From an uncultured Psychroserpens sp. (GTDB taxonomy: Bacteria; Bacteroidota; Bacteroidia; Flavobacteriales; Flavobacteriaceae): 64,000 nt of DNA. Within the stretch, counting starts at the first letter, position 1. The number at the start of each line of letters is the position of its first letter. This document shows positions 33,291-43,475 of the stretch, in pieces. A program made the translations under genes and the position numbers. The stretch is taken from positions 649,678-713,677 of the forward strand of contig NZ_CANNDQ010000001.1 of NCBI RefSeq assembly GCF_947503375.1. The letters are read 5' to 3'. The notes beneath the pieces were generated by a model. That model ran no database searches and was not told the origin of the DNA. It worked only from the letters and a program-made list of their open reading frames with translations.

Positions 33291-36200
33291 AAACTTTTAA
33301 AATTATTAATTCTCCTCTATTTCTTCTTTTTATTTCTGCAAATTTTTTATCACCTTGTCCATACTTTTTATCTCTTTTATCAAAACCAGAAGGACCAGCA
33401 TAACCATCAATACCTCCATCAGTTGGATGGCTATGAGTGTGTTCAAAATATACATCTTGACCCGAATTTTCACCCAAACTAGACCTTAATAAAGCACTTG
33501 CACCCCATTCTTTACCTTTAGAGTGAGATGTAGCAATCCAACTATTAATGTTGTCTTCAGTCAGCATACCCCATTCAACGTCAGTATTTTCAGCAAAAAA
33601 TTCAAATAATTTATCAGCTCTATCTCCACCTTTATGATAAAAATAATCATATTTTCTTCCTTTACCATCTTTTGCATTAGTATTTTGAGATAAAGAATTT
33701 TTGTCGGCTTCAGCAGAATCACTCTCATTTACTTCACCATTTCCATCTGTGTCTATTTTTTCCCCTTCATCATTTACCGCATAAACTCTATCAATTTCAT
33801 TACCATCATCATCGAAATATTTCTTATCATCTATTTTATTAATATCTCCATTAGAATCAACTCCGTAAGTAGCTTTCATTCCATCAGGGTCAATAAAATA
33901 GACTGGATTGTTAAATGCATAATTATAAGGAGAATGTCTACGCATTTCCTCTGCCAATGGGTCAATATTCATCCATCTCCCTAAGGCAGGGTCATAATTT
34001 CTTGCACCATAATCATACCAATCTAAACCGAGTTCATCTTGAAGTTCTTTTCCATTGTATTTAATTTTCTGAGCAGGATTCGTGCTTGTAATCACGTTAT
34101 TATACCCTTTATGTTTTAAGCCAAAGGGATAGTAATTGTTTTCTTCTAAGATTTCTGTGTTATTTACGACACCATCTTTGTTGCTATCCATATAGGATAC
34201 ACGTATATTGCCTAAATGATCTTTGTATTGGTATACATGCTCAAAGTCTTTTCCTTGAGGTTGGATATAGCCTTCAGCATGAGGAAAAAACTGTAACACA
34301 TCATCTTGGTAAATATACCCATTAGCATATTTGGTAACAACTAGTGTACCATTATCATTAACCGTTTTCTTTAGCTTAGTACCTGTAGCATCATAGGTAT
34401 AAGTGATATCGTTGTTTCCTGTAAAATCAACAAGTGTTGGCAAGTTTAAATGGTTATAAGTAATATCGATGCTTTTGTTCTTATCTTCAATAAGGTTGCC
34501 ATTAACATCGTAAAGATAATCTTGCCCAACTGTATTACCATCTACAAAACCATTGGCAACATCACCTGTATCTACAACATGTGTTAATTGATTGGCTTGG
34601 TATGTATAGGCTAAGTCATCCATAACTTCAAAATTATTTGAAGAACTACTTTTGGTATTACGCTCTAAATTAGTAATATTTCCATTCTTATCATAAGAAA
34701 CATTACTCAAATTATAAAAATCATTCTGGATGAAATTCCCCAAAGGTTTATGAAAATCGGCAGCTACAATTCTATTTAAGGCATCGTAGGTATAATCATA
34801 ACCACGTACAATTTGGCTATCACCTGTATCTGGATCTAACGAAACAGTATTCCAACGTGTTTCACTAATGTTTCCATTATACAGTTTGGTTGAGCCTGAA
34901 TAATCTGTTGTATTGTAATTGATCTTAAATCCAAAAAGATCATGTGGTGTTCCAGTGATATTTAGGTCATCAATATTGTTAATTCCTTTAAGCCAACCTC
35001 TAATGTTATAGGTATAATCTACTTCTTGCAGTTCTGCTTCAAGATCAACCATAAAGAAATCATTTACACTTACTTGGTTTTGGTATAATGATAAATCACC
35101 TACCATATGACCTAAGGTAGTTGCTACAGTAGATACGTAAAAAGGTTCTCCGTTTTTAAGGTAGTAAATCGTAGTACCGCGTCGCTCTACAGTAAATACA
35201 TCGCCAGCGGCATGATTGGTTTTATCACCTCTATTGACGCCATTCTCTCTAACTCTTACATTGCCATTATTTACAATATGTATAGCGTAATCGATACTAT
35301 TTATATTTACATCTGAATCTGTATAGGATAAGCCTACTGCAAAGATCTTGTTGCTCTGTGTTGTAGTTACACTCACGTAACCATTACCTTCGATAGTTTC
35401 TACAGTAGAGAGTCCAGCATCCCAAGCATTAGAGTTTGGTGTTTTAGTAATGTTTGTTCCTACTACAGTCACATTTTGTTGATTGGTATAAGTGGCACTA
35501 TTAGCCAAGCTACCACCAACTTGTTTTTGCTCTAATTGGCCTAACTCGTCATAATTGTGTTTGGCAATGAGTTGTTTTGCACCATCATTAATTGACTGTT
35601 CTTGTCTTAAAAGACGTCCAGTATGGTCGTAACGAAACTCATCTACGGTTACAATAGGATTAGAACCTAGCACTTTGTGTGTGGTATGTGTTTTAATCAC
35701 TTTTCCTGTAAAGTCAAAATAGCTGCTTACTGCATCTGTAGTTTTAAACTCATTATTTCTTGTAATACTATATACAGGTCTTGCTTTTGCATCGTAGTAG
35801 GTAGATGAGGTAATCCAATCATTAGAACCTAAAATGCGTACTTTACTTCCTGTACTTAAGCCTTTAGTATCACTAGTAAATGGCTGGCCAAGTGCAGAGT
35901 AACCTATAAATACATCTTCAACGGCAGCATTTATATGAACAAAACTAGCATCGCCTATTAATGTTCCTGTACTTGATGCAGTGGTAGTATGAAAGACGAC
36001 ATCGTTTCTAAGGTATCTTATCTGAGATCCAACACGTTCTACTTTAAAGACATCAAATTGATTGTAAAACACGCCATTAGAATATATACCTAAACCTTCT
36101 TCATAGACAAAGAAACGACCATCTTCTCTTAAATAAATGCAATGATCTATTGTGTTGTAGTGGTTATTTGAAGCAGAGTTAATATCAGACAAGCCAATAA

Positions 36201-37704
36201 ATAAGGCTTTATCGGTTTGGCTTACCGTCCATTGAATGTAACCATCTTCTTCTATTGTAGTCGCTGTAGTAAACCCTGAGTTGCTCCAACCAAATGGGAC
36301 ATCTTTTTCAATTTTGTTTCCTATTTCATCTAAACCATCAGTTGCTTGTATGTTCATATCATAAGACGCCTCGTATGAATTGCCTGTATCCCAATCGTAA
36401 TCATCATAATAACTAATGGTATGCACTTCTTTAATGGTTTGAGGAAAGACCGCATTACTATAGTACAATTCGGTAATTGGAGTTGTATTTATAGTTGTAA
36501 ACTTTCGAACTTCGTATAGATTTCCTGTGGTATTCCCCGTTTGATTGGTGACATCGCTTTGAGCTTGTGCTCTTGTATTATTACTTTCATAAAGTCCAGT
36601 ATAAGCCACACGACCAAACACATCATATTTGGTAAAGAGCCAATGTTTAGTTTCTCTTAAGTTAGCATCCTGTGTGAGTACTGGTCTATCTAAGGTGTCG
36701 TATACAATATATTCCCAGTCTTTCTGTGGAATTTTCTTTTCTACCAGTCGATTTCTATGGTCATAACGGTATTGATAACAAAGATCATCTAAAACGCTTT
36801 GAACAATGTTACTTCCGCTTAAAATGTTTGCCGAGCCTTCTGGCGATAATACAAATGAAAGGTTACCAAAATCGTCATACACATAATACGTATCGTGAGC
36901 CACATTGCCATCAAATGTGCGCTTTAATACCACACGACCTTGACGATCTTTAAATTCTTCTGTGGTGTGATCTTTTATATGAGTTTGCGTATCATCCCAG
37001 TTTTCATCTTTGGTAACAGTCTTGTATAGTTCATTGGCTATATAATGCCCATCATAGATTAATGTTGCCACTTCGGTATTCCCTGGAGCGTAAGTTACCT
37101 TAAAGAGTTTGACATTATCATTTGCCGGATTTGTTGGATTAGCAGCGTCAAAGGTATTACTAAGGTAACCAAATTTAATGGTGTGTTCGTTGGTTAAAGC
37201 CCAATCTTTACCGGGAGCAGCTTGCTCTAAGGTACGGTTTAGCGGTGATTCTTCAATCACTGTTTCACTATAAGCATTAATAGAGCCTACTGCAATTTGA
37301 TCGTCTATATATTTGCTAGCGTAATACGATTCTTGTAGCGTAAGTAGATTAGAATTTATGTAATCTAAACTGGCACTACCAAAACTTTGATTGGGATTGG
37401 CATAAGGCAAATACTGTTTGGTTTGCCTACCGTAGCCATCATAAACGATAGGCGTAACAATATCTTGTTTATTAGCTCCAGCTTGTTTGGCTATTGCTTG
37501 TATGGGTCTACCTAAACCATCAAAATAGGTGATGGATTCTATTTTTTGATCAGGATTAAGTGGTATGGCAGTTCCAGTTATATCATTCCCATCTGTAGTT
37601 TCTACTTGATAGGTGGTGGTCTTTACGTAATTTTCGGTGGTGGTTTGTGCCCAAACTAAGTTTGACACTAAAACTACTGCTATGGTATATAGTAACTTTT
37701 TCAT
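33217..37704 (-). CDS. Rhs-type polymorphic toxin with JAMM-like tip
   Basis: 1495 residues. Order: Sec signal (MKKLLYTIAVVLVSNLVWAQ); DUF6443-like start with a SITYFDGLGRPIQAI segment; a long run of YD/Rhs repeats; core end SPYNYAFNNPVYF, then DPDGM at about residue 1272; and a variable tip. The tip contains EHTHSHP and 12 residues later SGFD, an HxHP...SxxD JAMM metallopeptidase pattern. No T9SS sorting domain is present. It follows another Rhs-type gene by 7 bp and is followed by a lipoprotein gene. It is predicted to be a secreted toxin; a route through the adjacent T2SS is inference. Confidence 0.85.
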   Translation of the reverse strand: MKKLLYTIAVVLVSNLVWAQTTTENYVKTTTYQVETTDGNDITGTAIPLNPDQKIESITYFDGLGRPIQAIAKQAGANKQDIVTPIVYDGYGRQTKQYLPYANPNQSFGSASLDYINSNLLTLQESYYASKYIDDQIAVGSINAYSETVIEESPLNRTLEQAAPGKDWALTNEHTIKFGYLSNTFDAANPTNPANDNVKLFKVTYAPGNTEVATLIYDGHYIANELYKTVTKDENWDDTQTHIKDHTTEEFKDRQGRVVLKRTFDGNVAHDTYYVYDDFGNLSFVLSPEGSANILSGSNIVQSVLDDLCYQYRYDHRNRLVEKKIPQKDWEYIVYDTLDRPVLTQDANLRETKHWLFTKYDVFGRVAYTGLYESNNTRAQAQSDVTNQTGNTTGNLYEVRKFTTINTTPITELYYSNAVFPQTIKEVHTISYYDDYDWDTGNSYEASYDMNIQATDGLDEIGNKIEKDVPFGWSNSGFTTATTIEEDGYIQWTVSQTDKALFIGLSDINSASNNHYNTIDHCIYLREDGRFFVYEEGLGIYSNGVFYNQFDVFKVERVGSQIRYLRNDVVFHTTTASSTGTLIGDASFVHINAAVEDVFIGYSALGQPFTSDTKGLSTGSKVRILGSNDWITSSTYYDAKARPVYSITRNNEFKTTDAVSSYFDFTGKVIKTHTTHKVLGSNPIVTVDEFRYDHTGRLLRQEQSINDGAKQLIAKHNYDELGQLEQKQVGGSLANSATYTNQQNVTVVGTNITKTPNSNAWDAGLSTVETIEGNGYVSVTTTQSNKIFAVGLSYTDSDVNINSIDYAIHIVNNGNVRVRENGVNRGDKTNHAAGDVFTVERRGTTIYYLKNGEPFYVSTVATTLGHMVGDLSLYQNQVSVNDFFMVDLEAELQEVDYTYNIRGWLKGINNIDDLNITGTPHDLFGFKINYNTTDYSGSTKLYNGNISETRWNTVSLDPDTGDSQIVRGYDYTYDALNRIVAADFHKPLGNFIQNDFYNLSNVSYDKNGNITNLERNTKSSSSNNFEVMDDLAYTYQANQLTHVVDTGDVANGFVDGNTVGQDYLYDVNGNLIEDKNKSIDITYNHLNLPTLVDFTGNNDITYTYDATGTKLKKTVNDNGTLVVTKYANGYIYQDDVLQFFPHAEGYIQPQGKDFEHVYQYKDHLGNIRVSYMDSNKDGVVNNTEILEENNYYPFGLKHKGYNNVITSTNPAQKIKYNGKELQDELGLDWYDYGARNYDPALGRWMNIDPLAEEMRRHSPYNYAFNNPVYFIDPDGMKATYGVDSNGDINKIDDKKYFDDDGNEIDRVYAVNDEGEKIDTDGNGEVNESDSAEADKNSLSQNTNAKDGKGRKYDYFYHKGGDRADKLFEFFAENTDVEWGMLTEDNINSWIATSHSKGKEWGASALLRSSLGENSGQDVYFEHTHSHPTDGGIDGYAGPSGFDKRDKKYGQGDKKFAEIKRRNRGELIILKVYDVKTKSYIQYTPSTKGTPIKKKN
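34094..34134 (-). repeat. 41-bp block identical to the orphan Rhs tip
   Basis: Identical to 31746-31786, 2.3 kb away in the same orientation. Marks the junction between the constant Rhs core and exchangeable C-terminus. Confidence 0.8.
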
Positions 37705-37711
37705 CTTGGTC

Positions 37712-40700
37712 TCAGTTTTGTGGTCTGTAGTTATATTCGTTTTCGCTTAATATATTATCGTTGGCATCTTTAACATACTTAAGCCGATTAAAGGGGTCAT
37801 ACTCATAGTACATGGTATAACCTCTTGGGTCGGTTGTACTGGTTATCCCTTCTAAAATATTATAGGTATATGTATGTACATAAGCATTAGAGAGGCTTGA
37901 ATGATTGCGGATAGCGTTTAAAGCATCGCGTAATGTATCTTCGGTTGTTGCATTGGTATCATTATTTGATGCGGTAATTGCAGCATCAACCAATGTTTGT
38001 AAACTAGAAGGGAAACTTGTTCCTGAAGGTGATTGTTGATAAGAGTAGTTTTCTATCTTGGCGATAGGCAACGTATGATTATAACCCCAAATGTAAATGA
38101 CATGTGTACCATCAACTTTACTAATTTCTAGAGGATTACCATATTCATCATAGGCATGGTAGGTGATACGATCTTCCACATCATCTATAATAGACCAAGG
38201 CACACCTCCTCCAGGCGGATCACCTTCACCTTTAACGGCCTGAACGGTTTTAAGCATCGTCACATCATTAGCTGAATTGGCCTGTGGGAAGGTGTAAAAA
38301 TCATTCTTTACAGTTGAAATACGAGCACCATCTTTAAAACTCTCTGTACCAATGACTGTATTTATTCGATTCTCTGTAGCGAGTTGAGATGCATAAGCAG
38401 AGCCAAAAATACTGGTACTTGTAGGTGTAGGATAGTAATATTTGGTTTGGTAATCTTCGCTAATGCCTTTTCGTTCTACATAGGCATGTTGCTCACTAAT
38501 TTGATGATTATCTGGATCGTAAGTAAACGTTTGATTGGCGATCACTTCTTTAACTGAAAAATTATTGTTTGGTAAAGCTTCATAATAAAATTCTTTCGTG
38601 TCTGAAGCAGTAAGCTGTACTTTATAAGACGACTCGTTTGTAAATCGTGCTATGCTTGTAGTTATATTTGGCAAGTAAGCTGAAGTGTTAACAATAGTAA
38701 GATAATTTTGAGCCGTATTAGTGTTTTCGCAATTATAGGTCATATTATTACGATTATCTGTACTAAAATCGGCATATGAGTTATACGATGTGCGTATAAG
38801 GTTATCAATATTCGAAAGTAAGTTTTCGTTAATTATAAACTGTAATTTTTGTCCTTGCGGTACTTCAATATCAACATTGTTATCATAATTGTAACTATTG
38901 ATGGTTTCTGTTAACTTTTGATTATTATCATTATAAGTGGTTTTTTCACGTAAATTACCTCTTAAATAGTCTTTCTCAATAACAGGTTCAAATGGATATA
39001 CATAAGGTTCTGGGTAGATTGGAAAATCAATGGCCGAATCAAATATATATTTGGTAACTGATCTATTAATTATAGCTTGTCCTATACTAGTAGGTTGTGG
39101 ATTATTAACATCCTGCTTAAACTCTGCTACATTTTTATAACCAATATAACTGCCTTGTGTGAGTTGGGCACTTAATTCATTTTGATGTTCTGAAACAAGG
39201 TAAAAGGCCTTCTTATCATTTGGAAAATCATATATGGATTTTGAATAGAGATAATGCCTAGTAAGTTCTGATTCACTATCTAAAGAACCACTTGAGAAAC
39301 GATGTATAGGATCTACACCTCCTATATTGCCTGGGTGACCAGGATAGTCACCACCTGTTGGTAATTTACTTACTGTAATCCCATTTAATGTATGTGTAAT
39401 AGGCTCTAAAGCATAATTGATAGCGGTATTTTGCTCTCTTTCGTTTTCATCAATATCATTAATTGAGGCCACACGAATGCCGCCACCATATAACCACCAG
39501 TTTAAAGGACCTGATTCAAGATCTTTAAGATATACATTTATAGATAGCGTAATCGGATAGTCTAATGTAGAAGTATCATAAGGAGGTTCAACTTCAGCTG
39601 TATCATCTTGCCTAACATAGATACGATATTTTCCTGTTCGTAGAACAGGATTGATTTGCGAGTAATTCTCATCAATATCCATTTTTATTATATCTCTTGC
39701 AGTATCAATTGTTGTTGTACTACCATTAACGATTATTGGTTCAAAATGAACATTATAATGAAATGGCTCAATATATTCGCTTCCAGAGGTTACATCAATA
39801 TCAATTCGACTTACTTGATTTATAGTCACATCGATGATTTGATAAGCACTTTGATGAAAATTACTATCTTGGTGATTTTGTGTATTATGTATGGCACCAT
39901 CTACAACAGTATTATAATTATCCGGATTTTGAAAGATTTCAAAAAAGTTCAATAAGCGATCCCCTTTATAGCTATAAGTATTACTTTGCCAATTAAATTT
40001 TCGTTTTCCTCCAGTAGGATAGCTAATACTAGTTAGTACACCTGAGGTAACTTCTTGACTGTAATTATCTGGGTTGTCACTTTTGTAATAGCCAAAATCG
40101 TCATAATTAGTTCGACCATGAGGTTTTAAATTTTCTAATCTATCATACTCAAACGTGTATTTTTGAATTTCAGTTGTTCCTGGTACTGAAACTTCTATAT
40201 GGTCTAAAAACAGAAGACTATCATAATCATAATCGTTATTATCAATATCCAACATAGTACTGTCATAATTAAAATTATAAGTCTTATCAAGCAAACCATT
40301 ATCAGAAATACTTATGACATCTAACCGCTCACCAAAGTATTCTGGATGATTCTCTGTAGAAATAAATGACACCGTAATGCCATCATTAAAAGTTATAGCT
40401 GTTAGTTTTTTAGAATCTATACTTAGGTAACTTTGAAAAAAATTGGCTGCAGGCTCGTAAGCTTGTGGACCACAACCAGCTTCCCAGCCACATGTGGTAT
40501 CAAGATTTCCGCCTAAACCAGATAAGTTATTATGCTGGAGTGCTGGAAAAACGCCATTGTGAATATCATTTAGCATGAGTTGGTGCATCTCAGCGTTTGT
40601 GCTTTGCCAAGTAAAATCAGCAGCTAGACCATTTGAAACCCATAAAAAGCTAGCAAGAACCTCTTCATAACTCCTTCCTTCATTACCTTCTGGTATTGGG

Positions 40701-41689
40701 TTATTGATAATTTCATTAAGATCTGAATAGGTTTGGCAATCAATCTGATACCTTAAAGTGCTTTTTAATGACACCGAATTTGGTGTTTCAGTAGCAGGTT
40801 TATAAGAAAGGGTTGCTATGTTTTTCCCTGACGCATTTGTAACACTTTTCAGCTTCCAAGCTGAACGAAATTCAGGAATATTTTCTTCATTTAAGTTAGG
40901 AATAATATCGCCCCTATATGAGGATACATTAATATCATTTCTTATCGTTTTTTCTACTTGATCAAACAAATACACAAAACCATTGGTATCTGTTATGGTA
41001 AAACTTTTAATTACGTCTGCGTAGTGATTTGATGAATTCGATATATTTTCATAGGCAACCTCTATTTTAAGTTTTGAATCATTACCTACTATTTTTGGAA
41101 CTAGAACATTATTTTCTTTAACAAAAATGAAACGCCCTGTTTGTCCAAAAAAGTTAAATTGATAGATATCCCGATGGTAATCGTATTGATTAAAATCTTT
41201 TCCCCATAAGGCATCAAAATAATACGCATTATCATGAACAGGCAATGTATTATAAACTCCTAAATTATGAAATGATGTATGGTTAACACCTATTAGCCCT
41301 AAACTACTAGAATTGATCTCATCTGGTAGCCCGACTACAGAACGCGAAATCACGCCTCCAGTATCTAAAGCCCAACCTTTACCAACCCAACCCGATTGTT
41401 CATTAACACGAATGCCAGAAGATTGGTATTGCAAAGAAAGATTGTAGTTTAGTCCATTAATAGACTTACTAAATAATGGAATAGCAATACCTGGTTGCCC
41501 AGTGTAATGACTTAAAGACACCTCTTCAAATTTCATGAGTTGTGCTACAGTAGGTGATGGTCTTGTTATTTCAGGAAGGGTAAAGGCACTTTCATCTTGT
41601 GCAATTACACTTATTGGAGTTATTGTAATAAGAATCAAGATGTTAAATCGACTCAAATATTTTTTGAGACTTTTAAGAAAATTTTTCAT
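37712..41689 (-). CDS. Large Rhs/SpvB-like secreted partner protein
   Basis: About 1325 residues from the Met at 41689; the frame opens at 41794 but the earlier part is not signal-like. A signal peptide is followed by an SpvB/Rhs-type N-terminal region (PAVAQL-like start, YQSSGIRVNEQSGWVGKGW, then LDTGGVISR), a long beta-rich body and short YD repeats at the end (YDPFNRLKYVKDANDNILSE). It lacks a toxin tip and T9SS sorting domain. The toxin-tipped Rhs gene starts 7 bp after it, so the two proteins probably act as a pair, one forming a shell or carrier. Confidence 0.75.
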   Translation of the reverse strand: MKNFLKSLKKYLSRFNILILITITPISVIAQDESAFTLPEITRPSPTVAQLMKFEEVSLSHYTGQPGIAIPLFSKSINGLNYNLSLQYQSSGIRVNEQSGWVGKGWALDTGGVISRSVVGLPDEINSSSLGLIGVNHTSFHNLGVYNTLPVHDNAYYFDALWGKDFNQYDYHRDIYQFNFFGQTGRFIFVKENNVLVPKIVGNDSKLKIEVAYENISNSSNHYADVIKSFTITDTNGFVYLFDQVEKTIRNDINVSSYRGDIIPNLNEENIPEFRSAWKLKSVTNASGKNIATLSYKPATETPNSVSLKSTLRYQIDCQTYSDLNEIINNPIPEGNEGRSYEEVLASFLWVSNGLAADFTWQSTNAEMHQLMLNDIHNGVFPALQHNNLSGLGGNLDTTCGWEAGCGPQAYEPAANFFQSYLSIDSKKLTAITFNDGITVSFISTENHPEYFGERLDVISISDNGLLDKTYNFNYDSTMLDIDNNDYDYDSLLFLDHIEVSVPGTTEIQKYTFEYDRLENLKPHGRTNYDDFGYYKSDNPDNYSQEVTSGVLTSISYPTGGKRKFNWQSNTYSYKGDRLLNFFEIFQNPDNYNTVVDGAIHNTQNHQDSNFHQSAYQIIDVTINQVSRIDIDVTSGSEYIEPFHYNVHFEPIIVNGSTTTIDTARDIIKMDIDENYSQINPVLRTGKYRIYVRQDDTAEVEPPYDTSTLDYPITLSINVYLKDLESGPLNWWLYGGGIRVASINDIDENEREQNTAINYALEPITHTLNGITVSKLPTGGDYPGHPGNIGGVDPIHRFSSGSLDSESELTRHYLYSKSIYDFPNDKKAFYLVSEHQNELSAQLTQGSYIGYKNVAEFKQDVNNPQPTSIGQAIINRSVTKYIFDSAIDFPIYPEPYVYPFEPVIEKDYLRGNLREKTTYNDNNQKLTETINSYNYDNNVDIEVPQGQKLQFIINENLLSNIDNLIRTSYNSYADFSTDNRNNMTYNCENTNTAQNYLTIVNTSAYLPNITTSIARFTNESSYKVQLTASDTKEFYYEALPNNNFSVKEVIANQTFTYDPDNHQISEQHAYVERKGISEDYQTKYYYPTPTSTSIFGSAYASQLATENRINTVIGTESFKDGARISTVKNDFYTFPQANSANDVTMLKTVQAVKGEGDPPGGGVPWSIIDDVEDRITYHAYDEYGNPLEISKVDGTHVIYIWGYNHTLPIAKIENYSYQQSPSGTSFPSSLQTLVDAAITASNNDTNATTEDTLRDALNAIRNHSSLSNAYVHTYTYNILEGITSTTDPRGYTMYYEYDPFNRLKYVKDANDNILSENEYNYRPQN

Positions 41690-41800
41690 CAAAAAAAGAG
41701 TTTTAGTTAATGGAATATTAATTATGTGTAGAAAATATACTGTGTGTATTTTTTTTAAAATAAATTGAAGTAAAAGTATTAATGAAATGAACATTCAAGT

Positions 41801-41832
41801 AAAGGTTAAGCCTTTAACATATAAAGGTTAAA
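41801..41832. promoter_or_regulatory. Direct repeats AAAGGTTAA, 22-nt step
   Basis: AAAGGTTAA at 41801-41809 and again at 41823-41831, 22 nt apart (two helical turns). The site lies between the divergent Rhs (start 41689) and T2SS regulator (start 41910) genes. A similar pair with the same 22-nt step occurs at 52848-52880. LytTR-type regulators bind such paired 9-bp direct repeats. Confidence 0.5.
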
Positions 41833-41909
41833 TCTTTGCTTTTTTAAAGCTTCCTTAAATATATTCGTAGCGTAAATATTGATTTTATAACTCTATTTAT
41901 TTACAAACT

Positions 41910-42587
41910 ATGACAGAAACGATTAATGTCTTAATTGTAGAAGACGAACCACTTGTGGTAACTGTTCTCGAAAATGCTTTTAATAAAATATCCGAGACCA
42001 ATATACAGTTTGAATTTATTGTAAAATCTGCAACAAATTGTGATTTAGCATATGAGCAAATTCAAAAAGCAGTAAGCAAAACACCCTTTGATTTAGTTTT
42101 ACTTGACATCAATATTCCAGCATCAGATGATAAAAAATTATTATCTGGAGAAGATATAGGGATAGAATTAAAGGAATTGTTTCCGAGTATAAAGATTATC
42201 GTTTTTACATCGCATAATAACAACTACAGGTTAAACAATATTCTTAAGACGCTTAATCCTGATGGATTTCTTATAAAAAGTGATATTGACTTTGCAAAAC
42301 TTACAGAAGCTATTAATTCTGTACTTGTTGATGAGCCATATTACAGTAAAGCTATAATTAAGTTAATGAGGCGTCATATTTTGAATGATTTTGTTCTAGA
42401 TCGAATCGATCGGCAGTTATTGCATCTCATTTCAAAAGGGAATCAAATGAAAGATATTGTAAAAGTGATTCCTTTATCAAAGAGTGCTATAGAATATCGA
42501 AAACGGAATCTAAAACAACTATTTGATGTAGAACACGGAAATGATCGACATTTACTTTTAAAAGCTACAGAACATGGATATTTGTAA
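41910..42587 (+). CDS. Response regulator with LuxR-type HTH, T2SS locus
   Basis: 225 residues. The receiver domain starts NVLIVEDEPL and has the phospho-acceptor Asp66 in LVLLDINIP, with T/S and K residues further on (IIVFTSHN, GFLIKSD). The C-terminus (about 160-225) is a LuxR/NarL-type helix-turn-helix (GNQMKDIVKVIPLSKSAIEY). It is the first gene of the + strand T2SS unit, 5 bp before the major pseudopilin gene. It probably controls secretion genes or the divergent Rhs pair; a cognate kinase is not adjacent. Confidence 0.8.
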   Translation: MTETINVLIVEDEPLVVTVLENAFNKISETNIQFEFIVKSATNCDLAYEQIQKAVSKTPFDLVLLDINIPASDDKKLLSGEDIGIELKELFPSIKIIVFTSHNNNYRLNNILKTLNPDGFLIKSDIDFAKLTEAINSVLVDEPYYSKAIIKLMRRHILNDFVLDRIDRQLLHLISKGNQMKDIVKVIPLSKSAIEYRKRNLKQLFDVEHGNDRHLLLKATEHGYL

Positions 42588-42591
42588 AGAA

Positions 42592-42996
42592 ATGAAACAC
42601 GCCAGAAAGTTACCAGCTTTCAACCTGCAAGAGGTATTAATTGTACTACTCATTATAGGTGTATTTATGTTAATAGCGTTGCCAAATTTGATGCCTCTAG
42701 TTTCTAAGGCAAAAAGCGTAGAAGCACAAATACAACTCAAATATATTTATAACAATCAAACCTCACATCGGTATTTATATTCAAAATATACAACAGACTT
42801 GTATGAGCTAGATTTTGAAGCTCCAAAAACAGTTAAAGAAAATGGCACCAGTAATTATGAGTATGAAATTTTAAATGCAGACAATACTACTTTTAAAGCT
42901 AGAGCCAGAGCCATTACAGACTTTGATGGTGATGGCATATTAAATGTATGGGAAATCGATGAAAATGGAACACCAAAACAAATAGTAAAAGACTAA
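42592..42996 (+). CDS. Major pseudopilin (GspG-like)
   Basis: About 134 residues from the ATG at 42592, 5 bp after the regulator stop; an alternative ATG is at 42574. The class III signal is present: basic leader ending KLPA, then FNLQEVLIVLLIIGVFMLIA with Phe at +1 and Glu at +5. The C-terminal part has DFDGDGILNVWEID, a calcium-binding-like loop as in GspG. Its stop overlaps the peptidase start. It would form the T2SS pseudopilus after processing by the next gene product. Confidence 0.75.
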   Translation: MKHARKLPAFNLQEVLIVLLIIGVFMLIALPNLMPLVSKAKSVEAQIQLKYIYNNQTSHRYLYSKYTTDLYELDFEAPKTVKENGTSNYEYEILNADNTTFKARARAITDFDGDGILNVWEIDENGTPKQIVKD

Positions 42997-43475
42997 TGGT
43001 TGTATTGAAAATTTTCATATTGACACTATTTCTATTGGTGTTCTATCAAGATTATAGAGAACGCCAGGTGTATTGGTTCTTATTTCCACTAATTGCATTA
43101 AGTTGTGGTCTCTTATTTTATAACCAAACATTACCAGAATTATTCATTGTGTCTGTACTGCTCAATGGGGTTTTTATTGGACTTCTATTACTAGCAGCGT
43201 TTTGTTACTCTAGATTAGTACTAAACATAAAGTTTAACGAAGCTTTTGGTTTAGGTGATACATTATTATTCATTAGTCTTATATTTTCTTTCTCTACAAT
43301 TTCTTTCATTGTGCTATTCGTTTTTGCATTAGTATTCTCTTTAATCATTCATTTGATCTTAAAAAGCTATTCTGCTACAACAACCGTTCCGCTAGCAGGT
43401 TATTTAAGTTTGTTCTTTGGAGTGTCTTACGTGGCTTTATGGTCTGGATTAACTAATACGTTATATGCCATTTAA
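42996..43475 (+). CDS. Prepilin peptidase (A24, GspO-like, short)
   Basis: 159 residues with about five membrane segments. The two catalytic aspartates are visible: the first in FYQDYRERQVYW, the second in FGLGDTLLF (GxGD motif). It is the size of the peptidase core only, without the N-terminal methylation domain of PilD/GspO. Located between the pseudopilin and the GspE gene and overlapping both, it is expected to cleave all four pseudopilins of this locus in the inner membrane. Confidence 0.75.
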   Translation: MVVLKIFILTLFLLVFYQDYRERQVYWFLFPLIALSCGLLFYNQTLPELFIVSVLLNGVFIGLLLLAAFCYSRLVLNIKFNEAFGLGDTLLFISLIFSFSTISFIVLFVFALVFSLIIHLILKSYSATTTVPLAGYLSLFFGVSYVALWSGLTNTLYAI

